From Desulfonauticus submarinus (GTDB taxonomy: Bacteria > Desulfobacterota > Desulfovibrionia > Desulfovibrionales > Desulfonatronovibrionaceae): DNA of 64,000 nucleotides. Location of the stretch: contig NZ_FNIN01000006.1 of assembly GCF_900104045.1 (NCBI RefSeq), forward strand, positions 1 through 64,000. The letters run 5' to 3'. Below are positions 1-8,775 of this stretch, piece after piece. The translations under genes and the position numbers were made by a program. The notes beneath the pieces are model-generated. The model had not been told where the DNA came from. It saw nothing but the letters and a program-made list of their open reading frames with translations, and searched no databases. How positions within the stretch are numbered: the stretch's first letter is position 1; every line of letters starts with the position of its first letter.

Positions 1-387
1 CTTATTTTAAATGATTTTGTGGTTTCTACTTTATCTTATTTTGATGCCAAAGGAAAAGACCCTGAAAATGTCTATCTTGGCTTTATTGCTGGAATGTTAA
101 TTGGACTGGAGCCAGAATATAAAGTTACCACTAACAGAGAAAGTGGGTATGGCAGATATGATGTAATGGTAAAACCAAAAGACAAACAAAAACCAGCCTT
201 TATTTTAGAGCTTAAGAGTTTAAACAAAACCAAACACAAAGATCCTAAAAAAGCCATTCAAGAAGCCTTAAAGCAAATAAATGACAGAGGCTATGAAAAG
301 GAACTCTTAGCCCAAGGTTATAACAACATCACCAAACTCGCCATTGTCTCTGATGGAAAAGAAGTCTGGGTTAAGGAAGATGAATAA
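1..387 (+). CDS. C-terminal part of AAA-ATPase-like / PD-(D/E)XK nuclease domain protein (partial)
   Basis: The reading frame is open from base 1, so the true start lies outside the window and only about 128 C-terminal residues are seen. They resemble the PDDEXK_9 domain that ends DUF1703/AAA-ATPase-like proteins. The nuclease-like core is visible as an Asp in GRYDVMV, followed after a short loop by the ELK triad in FILELKSL. Full-length relatives carry an N-terminal P-loop ATPase domain; these proteins are common, often multicopy, and of uncertain role. It converges on the HAD gene with a 14-bp gap and is probably unrelated to the osmolyte genes that follow. Confidence 0.75.
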   Translation, partial: LILNDFVVSTLSYFDAKGKDPENVYLGFIAGMLIGLEPEYKVTTNRESGYGRYDVMVKPKDKQKPAFILELKSLNKTKHKDPKKAIQEALKQINDRGYEKELLAQGYNNITKLAIVSDGKEVWVKEDE

Positions 388-401
388 CTATCCAACCAAA
401 T

Positions 402-1271
402 CTACAAAATACTTTTAATTTGAGATAGTTTTAAAATAAGTCCATTTGGTCTGCAATTAGCAAGTTTTTTTAAGTTACCTCTCCATCTAAAAGAACGTTT
501 ATCTCCTGCAAACAAAATTGTCTTCCAGCCCCTTAAAAAAGCAGGCCAAATATCTTTTAACCTATCATTACCAATATATAAAATTTCTTCTGGAGAACAA
601 TTATCAAGCACCTTTTCTAATTTTTCAAAAAGAAAAATATCTGGCTTTGCCCTGCCTTCTAAGTAAGACCAAACGCACATATCCAAACTAAAGCCCAAGG
701 ACTGTAAGTCCTTGCCCAAAAGTGTCTCTAAAATCAGTGGGGTATAAAACTGAGCATTTGAAATAATACCTAAACGAATTCCTTTTTGTTTTAACCAAAT
801 CAACACATCTATTAAATCTGGCATTGGCCAGCAAGGATTTACAGCTAATTCATAATATAGAGTAAATTTTTGTATTTCTTTTCTATTTAGTTGGATACTT
901 ATTCTATCTAAAAATAATTCCCAAATCTCCAAAATATTTACTTCGGGATATAAAATTCCTTTTTCTTTTTTTTGTTGATGGTCATTTAAAATAATATCAT
1001 AAAATATATTCCATAATTTTTCTTTAGTAAAAGATATATTTTTTATTTTAAAAAATTTAAAAGTATTATAAAGAGCATCTACACACTTTACTTCACAACC
1101 TATATCTCCTGCTCCTGAAATTAAAATAGTTCCATAAACATCAAAAATTACAGCTTTAATACCTTTGAAATTAATTTGTTGAATGTCGGGTAATAAACTT
1201 GAGTCTACTTTTAAAGGAATAAGCGGCTTGCTATTTTTTAAAATCAAATCTTTTAAAGAATTTATTTCCAT
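402..1271 (-). CDS. HAD-superfamily hydrolase, possible phosphatase of the glucosylglycerate cluster
   Basis: This is a 289-residue HAD-fold protein. Motif I is FDVYGT near residue 44, motif II the Ser in IISNAQ, motif III the Lys in GRAKPD, and motif IV IGNDRLKD. The residue two positions after the nucleophilic Asp is Tyr, whereas classical HAD phosphatases have Asp there; DxYGT is typical of haloacid-dehalogenase-like members and of some phosphatases. It is the last gene of the leftward cluster, 45 bp after a GT4 glycosyltransferase. From context I infer that it could dephosphorylate glucosyl- or mannosylglucosyl-3-phosphoglycerate, but the sequence alone does not show the substrate. Confidence 0.7.
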   Translation of the reverse strand: MEINSLKDLILKNSKPLIPLKVDSSLLPDIQQINFKGIKAVIFDVYGTILISGAGDIGCEVKCVDALYNTFKFFKIKNISFTKEKLWNIFYDIILNDHQQKKEKGILYPEVNILEIWELFLDRISIQLNRKEIQKFTLYYELAVNPCWPMPDLIDVLIWLKQKGIRLGIISNAQFYTPLILETLLGKDLQSLGFSLDMCVWSYLEGRAKPDIFLFEKLEKVLDNCSPEEILYIGNDRLKDIWPAFLRGWKTILFAGDKRSFRWRGNLKKLANCRPNGLILKLSQIKSIL

Positions 1272-1316
1272 AAATTACCATTTAATATTTAATTTACATA
1301 TCTAAAAAATAAAAAA

Positions 1317-2750
1317 TCAATGTATTATTAAAAGCTTAAATCTTTGAGGCGATAAAAATAATTTTAACAAAACCATACCATCTAAAGATGATAAAGAAGA
1401 AGCTGACGACAATCCTACTTTATTATAAATTGTACATAGACGCTTTTTATAAGATAGATAACCAAACTTTTTTTCTATATATCTTTTATTTTCTTCAATT
1501 TTATCTTGTCTTAATTCCAAAGAAAACAAAAGCCTATTTGTTTTATCCTTTAAAATACTTTTTAAAACATATTCTTGAAGATCTTCATCTAAACAACCAA
1601 AATCTATTTTATTATCTTTTACCCAAGAAGACCAAGTCAAATCAAAGTCGTCCTTTTTAGGAGTTAAGCCATAAGCCCTAAAACTGTATTGAAGACCCTT
1701 TTGTAATTTTTCCCAAATCAAATTAGAATCTAACCATTCTAAAGGAATATCTAGTCTTTGATAAAGATTTTCTAAAAAAACACCTTTTTGTTTAAAATCT
1801 AAAGTTATTTCAGGCAAATCTCGACCTGCCAGAGGCTTATTTTTCAGCCATGGCTCTAAAAATACTAAACCAAAGCCTTCGCTTACACTAGTTGTAAGTA
1901 ATACATCTGCACTATTTAATACATTTTCAAAACCATACTTAGCAGCTAACTCAAAATAAACATTTTTTATATTTTTTGTGTGAACAAATTTTTTCCATCT
2001 CAAAAAAAATGGCCAAAATCTAGGGTTTTCAGGCACTCTTGTAGTAGCAAAAATATCATCTTGATAAATAATTGCCCAAAAAATAAATTCGCCTATATTT
2101 TTTCTTCTAATTGCCCTTGTAGGATACAACCAAAAACGCTTATTGGGAAAAATCTCTTTTTTAGACCTAGGGGTAAAAGAATTAAAAGCAACAGGATTGG
2201 GCAAAAAATGAACATTTTTTTCAGGCGCGCCAGCTCTTTGCAAAAAATGAACATCTCTTTGATTTAATAGGGCATAATGAATGTGTTCTCCAATAGGATA
2301 CAAAAATTTAGCCAAAAGCTCCCTCTTATTTTCTCCTATTTTATCAAGCATTGCTTGATAGTTATTTGCCCTACCATCTTCTGGAAAATCATGCACTTGC
2401 AAAAGCAAAGGGTATCCTTTTTGAGCCAATTTCCAAACTACTTTAGGAACTAGCAAATTTTTACCTAAGCAGTGATTGTGAAAATGCCAAAGGTCTGGCA
2501 ATGTCCCAAAAAAATCTTTACAAGCTTGTTCCATCTGAGACACCAAATTAGACACTGAAATATCTGGTCTTTTATCTTCATAAGCAAGACCAGGGATTTC
2601 TATCCAGTTACTAGAAACAGGGACTTCTGGCCGTTCTCCAACTAAAATTAAAAATTTTACCTCAGAAGAACATGAAAGAAGAGTATTTAAAATAACAGAA
2701 GTGACTCCTCCCTTTTTTAAATGATAGTGAACAATTGCTACTTTCATCAT
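1317..2750 (-). CDS. GT4-like glycosyltransferase of the osmolyte cluster
   Basis: A 477-residue protein with a GT-B pattern. The N-terminus (VAIVHYHLKKGGVTSV) has the Gly-Gly loop of GT4 enzymes. The C-terminal half has the acidic donor-site motif as SVSEGFGLVFLEP, with E and G residues placed as in EX7E retaining glycosyltransferases. It begins 8 bp after the GpgS-like gene, which suggests co-transcription. The length and the C-terminal tail of about 120 residues are unusual for a simple GT4. The acceptor and donor are unknown; a sugar-glycerate acceptor is an inference from context. ATG ATG gives two adjacent start choices, with no strong ribosome site visible. Confidence 0.7.
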   Translation of the reverse strand: MMKVAIVHYHLKKGGVTSVILNTLLSCSSEVKFLILVGERPEVPVSSNWIEIPGLAYEDKRPDISVSNLVSQMEQACKDFFGTLPDLWHFHNHCLGKNLLVPKVVWKLAQKGYPLLLQVHDFPEDGRANNYQAMLDKIGENKRELLAKFLYPIGEHIHYALLNQRDVHFLQRAGAPEKNVHFLPNPVAFNSFTPRSKKEIFPNKRFWLYPTRAIRRKNIGEFIFWAIIYQDDIFATTRVPENPRFWPFFLRWKKFVHTKNIKNVYFELAAKYGFENVLNSADVLLTTSVSEGFGLVFLEPWLKNKPLAGRDLPEITLDFKQKGVFLENLYQRLDIPLEWLDSNLIWEKLQKGLQYSFRAYGLTPKKDDFDLTWSSWVKDNKIDFGCLDEDLQEYVLKSILKDKTNRLLFSLELRQDKIEENKRYIEKKFGYLSYKKRLCTIYNKVGLSSASSLSSLDGMVLLKLFLSPQRFKLLIIH

Positions 2751-2758
2751 TTAAAAAA

Positions 2759-3739
2759 CTATTTTTGGGAATTTCTTTTTTTTTGATAAGCTTCTAACTC
2801 TATCATAGGAGGTCTTTCTTCTTCAAATATCTCATAAACAACCTGTTCATATTGTTCACCTCTAGCCTGAAATTGCCTAAATAACGTAGGTAAATGTGGC
2901 AAACAATCTAAATTTTTGGTATGCTTCAAACGATTAAAAAATACCCTTAAAATACCAAACGCCATTTTACCTAAATCTCTTGTATCTTGGTGTCTATGGA
3001 CTCTTCTATTTAAATCTGTTTGAGCTAAAGCTTCTAATCCCCATTTGGAATAAACATCTATTAAATGAGAGGTTTCTACTCCATAACCTATAGGAAAAGG
3101 AATGCTCTCCAAAATTTCTCGTCTTGCCGCATATTCTCCTGATAAAGGTTGAATTAATGCTGTTAACTCAGGGAAAAATAGAGAAAATAAAGGCCGAATC
3201 AAAATCTCTGTAACTCGTCCTCCTCCTGAGGGCCTTACCTGGCCAGACAAAGCCAAGGGTCTATCATAAAACGCTTTTACATATTTTATTTCAGGTCTAA
3301 AAATTAAAGGAGCCACCAAACCATACACAAATCTAGGATGAATATTTTTTATATCCGCATCTACATAAACAATAATATCTCCTTTTAACTGATAAATAGC
3401 TTTCCATAAATTCTCACCCTTCCCTCTTTTAGCCCCCATTTCTGGCAAAATATCTGCAGAAAGATATACATCTGCACCAAACGAAGCTGCTACCTCTAAA
3501 GTTCTATCTGTAGAGCCAGAATCTATAACAGCTAACTCATCAATTAAAGGATATCTATCCATTAGTTCAGATTTAAAAATCACCACTTCTTTTCCAATGG
3601 TCTTTTCTTCATTTAAAGTGGGAATACAAACAGAAATAGTAATATTTTGTTTCTCTTTTTCCTGTACAAGTCTAGCAACGTCCTTAAATTGACTATGGTG
3701 AAAGGTATTAGATTCTAACCACGCGTTGATGTTTTGCAC
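2759..3739 (-). CDS. gpgS: glucosyl-3-phosphoglycerate synthase-like GT2 (GpgS)
   Basis: A 326-residue inverting-fold (GT-A) nucleotide-sugar transferase of the GpgS/MpgS-like group. It shows the N-terminal CIPTLNEEKTIG strand, the IDSGSTDRT nucleotide site, the metal-binding YVDADI motif, then GGRVTE, QPLSGEYA and a late HRHQDT segment, all as in glucosyl-3-phosphoglycerate synthases. That family transfers glucose from an NDP-glucose to 3-phosphoglycerate, the first step to glucosylglycerate. The start is GTG, supported by a GGAGG site six bases upstream. The gene overlaps the end of the peptidase gene by 25 bp, so translation is probably coupled. Confidence 0.85.
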   Translation of the reverse strand: MQNINAWLESNTFHHSQFKDVARLVQEKEKQNITISVCIPTLNEEKTIGKEVVIFKSELMDRYPLIDELAVIDSGSTDRTLEVAASFGADVYLSADILPEMGAKRGKGENLWKAIYQLKGDIIVYVDADIKNIHPRFVYGLVAPLIFRPEIKYVKAFYDRPLALSGQVRPSGGGRVTEILIRPLFSLFFPELTALIQPLSGEYAARREILESIPFPIGYGVETSHLIDVYSKWGLEALAQTDLNRRVHRHQDTRDLGKMAFGILRVFFNRLKHTKNLDCLPHLPTLFRQFQARGEQYEQVVYEIFEEERPPMIELEAYQKKRNSQK

Positions 3740-4884
3740 TGTCTTCCTCCATCTATTGCCATTAAAATTCCAATAAGCTGAGCAATACCTACTATAAGAG
3801 GTTCTATTTCTATAAATTCATCTTCATAATTAACGTTTTCTGCCTCAGTAAGACCAATACACAAGGCAGGTATTTTATGTTCCACAAAGGCAGATACTGC
3901 TGGACTGTATATACTATCTTGCGGCGTAATTTTTAAAACTTCGTGAATTTTTCGAGCACATAAGACCAAAGGGTGATTAGAATCAACCCCCCCACACTTA
4001 GAACTAGCTATTTGTCTAAAATGTGCTGAAACTCCAGGTTGTTGAGATATATTGTCCAGAAGATTATAAATAATCCCTGTTATCTCTTTTATCGTATCAT
4101 CTGAACTGCTACGTACCTGAAATTGCAACCTTCCATGTCTTGCAGGATATTTATAAGAAACACCTGCCTGTATAGCACCCAAGGTTAAGAAAGTATGGGT
4201 TTCTTGAGGCAGAGGGATAGAATTTAAACTAGAAATAACCTGACACAAAATTTTTATAGCACTTTCTTGACTAATACGTCTATTAATTTGACATGATACC
4301 AATCCACCCAAAGAGGCAATAGATTTAAAATTTAATCTACCTAATGGAGCTCCTTCTAAAACAATTCCCACATCTATAGGCTGCTTGCTGTTTGCTAAAA
4401 AAAACTTCAATCCTTCTTGATTCCCTTGATTCAAATTTCTAACAGAGGTTAGTAAAAGAAGATTACTTTCTAACTGAATTTTTAACTTATCCAATAAAAA
4501 AGGCAAAGAGGTCAATACAGCTACCCCTAAACTATTATCTGCCACTCCTGGCCCATGAACTTCTGTTGAATTGACACTAAAAGTATGGTCAACATTAGCT
4601 GGAAAAGGTGTATCTGCATGAGCCACAATTAAAATGGTTTGTTTTCCCTTACGACCAGGAAGAAAAGCTAATCCATTGCCAAGTTCATCTGTAGCACACA
4701 TTTCTACCCCATACTCTACCATTCTCTCCATTACAAAAGAAATCCGCTGTTGCTCTTCTCCTGTAGGAGCAGGAATCTCTCCAATTAAAACTAAATTAGC
4801 CAATACTATTTCTTTTAGCTTCTCTAATTCCAAAGGAAAAGTTCTCACCTCTTCCAAAATTTTACTCATTTGGCTATCAATCAT
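3715..4884 (-). CDS. M20/M28-type metallopeptidase
   Basis: A 389-residue zinc-hydrolase fold. Metal ligands are visible as His and Asp in VAHADTPF and the bridging Asp in GPGVADNSLG; Glu in VLEGAPLG and a C-terminal GLTEAEN segment recall the peptidase T/M20 group. No signal peptide is seen, so it is probably cytoplasmic. It sits inside the sugar-glycerate cluster between the cupin and GpgS genes, overlapping GpgS, so it is probably co-transcribed with them. Its substrate is unknown; a deacylase or dipeptidase role is as likely as any link to the osmolyte. Confidence 0.75.
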   Translation of the reverse strand: MIDSQMSKILEEVRTFPLELEKLKEIVLANLVLIGEIPAPTGEEQQRISFVMERMVEYGVEMCATDELGNGLAFLPGRKGKQTILIVAHADTPFPANVDHTFSVNSTEVHGPGVADNSLGVAVLTSLPFLLDKLKIQLESNLLLLTSVRNLNQGNQEGLKFFLANSKQPIDVGIVLEGAPLGRLNFKSIASLGGLVSCQINRRISQESAIKILCQVISSLNSIPLPQETHTFLTLGAIQAGVSYKYPARHGRLQFQVRSSSDDTIKEITGIIYNLLDNISQQPGVSAHFRQIASSKCGGVDSNHPLVLCARKIHEVLKITPQDSIYSPAVSAFVEHKIPALCIGLTEAENVNYEDEFIEIEPLIVGIAQLIGILMAIDGGRQCKTSTRG

Positions 4885-4917
4885 AGGAAAACCCTCTAAG
4901 ATTTATAAAAATTTAAC

Positions 4918-5301
4918 TTATTTTTCCTCAATCCTTCCATAATCATCTTCTAAACGCTCTATATCGTCTTCGCCAAAATAGTCTCCTAGCTGAACTTCAA
5001 TAAATACTACAGGCTTTTTACCTTTATTCTCTACTCTATGAACTTGTCCCCTTGCTATATCAACAGATTCTCCTTTTTTTAAGGTTATTTTTTGATTATC
5101 TAATGTTACTAACGCTTCTCCACTAATTATTATCCAATGTTCCTGTCTATATTTGTGCCTTTGTAAAGATAAACGCTGCCCAGGATTTACCTCTATGCGC
5201 TTTACTTTATGATCATCTTCATCAGCTAAAATAGTAAAACTACCCCACGGACGATATTCTGTAAGTTGTTCAAAAACTTTTTTTTCTATTTTTGCAGTCA
5301 T
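4918..5301 (-). CDS. mannose-6-phosphate isomerase, type II cupin domain, stand-alone
   Basis: A 127-residue single cupin matching the C-terminal isomerase domain of bifunctional ManC/AlgA. It contains the RPWGS entry motif, the metal-site segment LQRHKYRQEHW, an internal GESVDI turn and the second His in GQVHRVEN, and ends with the QLGDYFGEDDIERL block. It should interconvert fructose-6-P and mannose-6-P, which would feed GDP-mannose synthesis for a mannosyl step. An AGGAGG site precedes the ATG by about five bases. Its position between the phosphorylase and the peptidase supports a mannose-containing product of this cluster. Confidence 0.82.
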   Translation of the reverse strand: MTAKIEKKVFEQLTEYRPWGSFTILADEDDHKVKRIEVNPGQRLSLQRHKYRQEHWIIISGEALVTLDNQKITLKKGESVDIARGQVHRVENKGKKPVVFIEVQLGDYFGEDDIERLEDDYGRIEEK

Positions 5302-5333
5302 ATTTTCCTCCTATTTTAAAAATTATAAAAATA

Positions 5334-7061
5334 TCAGCACTTAATCCAACAACATTGATAAGGCTCTAAAAAAACATTATTTGATTCTATCTTTAACTCA
5401 TGACCACATATCCCACCAAGTAAATCTTGAATATTCTTTACCTCTCCAGGTAAAGCAAACTTCTGGGGCTTAGAAGAAATATTATGAACACAATAAATGC
5501 GTTCTTTCTTATTTAAAGAAGTACGCTCAAAAGCAAAAATACTCTCATTAGAATCCAATACTCTTTGAAATGAATCTGGATGAAATGCTGTATGTTCTCT
5601 TCTTATTTTTAAAAGCTGTTTATATGCATTAAAAACTTTCCATTCCTTTGTTTCTGCATTATTTAAACTTTCTCTTAAATATCTATCATCCAGTCTAGCT
5701 CTATTAATAGAACGATTTTGTCCTGTTTTTTGAACACCTTCATAATTATTTGAACTACCAATAAGACTATGAAAATATATAGCTGGAACTCCTTTTAAAC
5801 CTAACATTATAATTTGAGAACATAAAAACCTTTTAATCTGCCACTGCAAATCCTCTGGTTTTTGAGGATCCTTTAAGGCATCAAAATAAGTTATATTTAA
5901 TTCATAGGGTTTAGCACCTGTAGGGGTTTGGCGAAAAGATACCAGCCCTCCTAAGGTATGAACAATATTCACTAATTCTTCTATTTCTGAATTATCTACT
6001 AAAGATTCTAAGGGTCTAACACCTATTCCATCATGAGAGGCTGTAAAATTCAAAAAAGTACAATTCTTAGGACAAATACTTACTGTTTTAGCCCAATTAG
6101 TAAGCACTGCTGCATTTTCTTTATGGATAGTATATAACAGCAAAGGAGGAAGAGCAAATTGATATACCATATGAGCTTCATCTCCCTCTCCAAAATAACT
6201 AACATTTTCATGGTGAGGGAGGTTAGTTTCAGTAAGTAAAATTACCCCTGGAGCTAAATATTCTATAATATCGCGAAAAAGTTTAACAACTTCATGAGTT
6301 TCTGGTAAATTTAAACAAGTTGTTCCTATTTTCTTCCATAAATAGGCAATAGCATCTAAACGAATAATTCTAGCTCCCTTGGAAATATAAAAAAGCAAAA
6401 TTTCTAACATTTCCATTAATAAATCAGGATGTGAATAATTTAAATCAACCTGATCTGGACTAAAAGTAGTCCAAACATAACGTTCACCAAAAACTGTTTT
6501 TACTTTTGTTAGCAAAGGAGAAGTCCTCGGACGAATTACCATTGATAGATCTGTTTTTGGATCTATTTCAATAAAATAATTAATACTTGGCGCTATCCCA
6601 CTTAAATAATCCTGAAACCAAGTAGAGCACCTAGAAACATGATTCAACACTAAATCAACCATTAATCGAAACTTTTTAGCAATATTCTCAATATCTTCCC
6701 ACTCCCCACAGTCTGGATTAACCCGCTTATAATCGATCACAGAAAAACCTTCATCCGAACTATATGGAAAAAATGGTAATATATGCACTCCCTCTACTAC
6801 ATCTTGTAAAAAATCTGTCAAAAATCTATCCAAAGTAACTAAAGGCTTTTCTCCAGGTAAACTAATCATATCAGGATAAGTTATAATTAAAGTAGTATGT
6901 TCATCCCATAAATGACAACACTTTATTCTTTCTTTTAAATCATGATATCTTGAGGCCAAAAGACCTAACCTCTCTAAGAGTCTATTAACCCTTTTTTCAC
7001 CATAAAGAAAACTTAATCTATTTTTTACTCTGTTCCGAAAAGAATAAGATAACCTCCACAT
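5334..7061 (-). CDS. GH13_18 sugar phosphorylase, probable glucosylglycerate phosphorylase
   Basis: A 575-residue (beta/alpha)8 enzyme of the sucrose-phosphorylase subfamily. The catalytic Asp is in IIRLDAIAYLWKK, the acid/base Glu in LLTETNLPHHEN and the third carboxylate in FTASHDGIGVRP. The family includes sucrose phosphorylase and glucosylglycerate phosphorylase, which cleaves glucosylglycerate with phosphate to glucose-1-P and glycerate. The flanking GpgS-like gene and glycerate kinase favour the glucosylglycerate specificity. An AGGGG site lies about six bases before the ATG. A sequence read cannot separate the specificities with certainty. Confidence 0.82.
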   Translation of the reverse strand: MWRLSYSFRNRVKNRLSFLYGEKRVNRLLERLGLLASRYHDLKERIKCCHLWDEHTTLIITYPDMISLPGEKPLVTLDRFLTDFLQDVVEGVHILPFFPYSSDEGFSVIDYKRVNPDCGEWEDIENIAKKFRLMVDLVLNHVSRCSTWFQDYLSGIAPSINYFIEIDPKTDLSMVIRPRTSPLLTKVKTVFGERYVWTTFSPDQVDLNYSHPDLLMEMLEILLFYISKGARIIRLDAIAYLWKKIGTTCLNLPETHEVVKLFRDIIEYLAPGVILLTETNLPHHENVSYFGEGDEAHMVYQFALPPLLLYTIHKENAAVLTNWAKTVSICPKNCTFLNFTASHDGIGVRPLESLVDNSEIEELVNIVHTLGGLVSFRQTPTGAKPYELNITYFDALKDPQKPEDLQWQIKRFLCSQIIMLGLKGVPAIYFHSLIGSSNNYEGVQKTGQNRSINRARLDDRYLRESLNNAETKEWKVFNAYKQLLKIRREHTAFHPDSFQRVLDSNESIFAFERTSLNKKERIYCVHNISSKPQKFALPGEVKNIQDLLGGICGHELKIESNNVFLEPYQCCWIKC

Positions 7062-7408
7062 ACTAAACCCCTTTTAACTATTATTTTTAGCCATTAATTA
7101 AACTCATTTTTAATCAAAAAAGCAAGAAAAAAATAAAAATTTTATCTATTTTTTACTTAAAATATTAAATGGAATATTTATCTACGTTTAACTATATTAA
7201 CTAAATGTAGCCATTTAAGAAAAAATTAAAAAAATAACATCTTTTTGAATTTAAAAGTGTTACACTACTTATCTAAGCTAAACAATAAATGATATCTAAA
7301 TTAAAAAGGAAAGGAATAAATTTATGGGATTAAAGATAAATAAAGCACTTAATTAATAAGCTATCTGTTAAAATAAAAAGAAAAAGAAATGATTAAAATA
7401 ATTACTTA
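7062..7408. other. 347-bp AT-rich intergenic region, probable promoter region of the leftward phosphorylase operon
   Basis: No open frame of note and no RNA gene was recognised. It separates the phosphorylase gene from the upstream GT4 gene on the same strand, so it probably carries the start of the phosphorylase-to-HAD transcript. One imperfect inverted repeat is seen (separate entry). I found no convincing -35/-10 pair. Confidence 0.5.
7182..7210. repeat. imperfect inverted repeat, possible operator
   Basis: The arms CTACGTTTA and TAAATGTAG pair at 8 of 9 positions around an 11-bp AT-rich centre. It lies about 120-150 bp upstream of the phosphorylase start codon. Binding by a regulator is only an inference from placement. 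Confidence 0.3.
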
Positions 7409-8680
7409 TTATACTTGGTGGTAAATATTTTGAATTAAAGTATTTAAACCATATCTTAAGATTGTATAACTATAATAACGCTCTGCTAGATTAAAATTAT
7501 AATTTGTTATTTTTTGACAATATTCTTTGTCGTATAACAACTTCTTTGCTTCTTTTAAAACATAATCTGTTATAAATCCATCCATTACAGGAACTTTGAA
7601 TCCTTTTGGTTCAATATCCCTAACCCATACAGGATATCTATTTACAATAATCGGAACTTTATAATAAAAGGCTTCTAATAAAGCATTGCCAAATCCTTCA
7701 TAAATACTTGGATAAATAACTAAATCTGCTTGCTGATATATATCTGAAAGAATATAAATCTTTTTACCATAACAATTAACATGCCGTTTATAATTTACTC
7801 TATCTCCAAAAAAACGAATATCTACCCCAACTGATTTAGCTAATTCTAACAGTTGGAATTGATATTCACTTCCCTCATCTCCTGCAGGATGCGAAACAAT
7901 TAACTTACAATGAGGGTCTTTTAAGCGCTGAAGTAAATTTATACTATGTTCTATACCTTTTCTTGGTACTACCCTTGTTGGTTGTAAAATGAGTTTATCT
8001 TCTGGTTCTAAACCTATTTCTTGTCTAATGTCTGAAGCGTACTCATCAGGAGGAGACGGTGGTTTATGAAAATTAATCACATTTGGAATTAAAAGAGAAG
8101 AAACTCCTTTACGTAAAGCCAATTCTTCTCTTGCTGTCTGATTAATAACTACATGTTGAAGATATAAATCTCTAGGGGGAAAGGCCATATCTAAAAAATC
8201 TGGTACACAGTTTACCTGAAACCTACTTCTTTCCCAATAAAAATCATGATGGTGGGCAATTGCTGGCATAACTGTTTCAGAGAGAAATTCTGTAATGGCA
8301 AGACCCAAGGGAAGATGCATAGGTATAGTTAGAGCATTTTCAATAATTAATAAATCTATATCAAATTCTTTTACAAAGTCATAAAGCGTATGTTTTAAAT
8401 ATTCTGCCAAATCATGAATCCTACGAGTAACATTACTTGTTCTATGGGTGTGTCCCCAAATTTTTTGATTAATCCATTCATTTTCTGGATGTTTAAAATA
8501 TGCTTCTGGTACGCACATATAGATGCCTTTTTCTTTTTCTAAAAGGCCTGCATACCAAAAACATTCATACCCTTCTTGTGTGAGCACTTCTGCCCACTTT
8601 GCAGCTTCTAAAGAAACCCCATCTGTTCCCGCAAAGCGAGTTGAAACAAATCCTATTTTAGAAACAAGTTCTCTTCTCAT
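7409..8680 (-). CDS. GT4 glycosyltransferase resembling mannosylglucosylglycerate synthase
   Basis: A 423-residue retaining GT-B enzyme. The N-terminus VSTRFAGTDGVSLEAAKWA has the Gly-rich acceptor loop I associate with mannosylglucosylglycerate synthases. The donor side shows QPTRVVPRKGIEH and the EX7E-type motif YPSIYEGFGNALLEAF. The expected reaction is transfer of mannose from GDP-mannose to glucosylglycerate. It lies upstream of the phosphorylase and diverges from glycerate kinase across 95 bp. The assignment rests on recalled family resemblance plus the mannose isomerase and GpgS neighbours, so the acceptor remains tentative. Confidence 0.68.
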   Translation of the reverse strand: MRRELVSKIGFVSTRFAGTDGVSLEAAKWAEVLTQEGYECFWYAGLLEKEKGIYMCVPEAYFKHPENEWINQKIWGHTHRTSNVTRRIHDLAEYLKHTLYDFVKEFDIDLLIIENALTIPMHLPLGLAITEFLSETVMPAIAHHHDFYWERSRFQVNCVPDFLDMAFPPRDLYLQHVVINQTAREELALRKGVSSLLIPNVINFHKPPSPPDEYASDIRQEIGLEPEDKLILQPTRVVPRKGIEHSINLLQRLKDPHCKLIVSHPAGDEGSEYQFQLLELAKSVGVDIRFFGDRVNYKRHVNCYGKKIYILSDIYQQADLVIYPSIYEGFGNALLEAFYYKVPIIVNRYPVWVRDIEPKGFKVPVMDGFITDYVLKEAKKLLYDKEYCQKITNYNFNLAERYYSYTILRYGLNTLIQNIYHQV

Positions 8681-8695
8681 ATTTTCATCTTTTAG

Positions 8696-8725
8696 TTGAC
8701 ATTTATCGTGAATGCTAAATATTCT
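8696..8725 (+). promoter_or_regulatory. candidate sigma-70 promoter for glycerate kinase-hldA
   Basis: TTGACA (8696-8701) is followed after 18 bp by TATTCT (8720-8725), about 50 bp before the glycerate kinase ATG, in the 95-bp divergent gap. Predicted from consensus only. Confidence 0.4.
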
Positions 8726-8775
8726 TATGCAAGTTTTGCCTAGTCAAGTATTTTATATTATGTCAAGCAAATGAA

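Noticed and set aside
1388-2267. Two plus-strand open frames of 90 and 95 residues
   Set aside because: Antisense to the GT4 gene and low complexity; no coding support.
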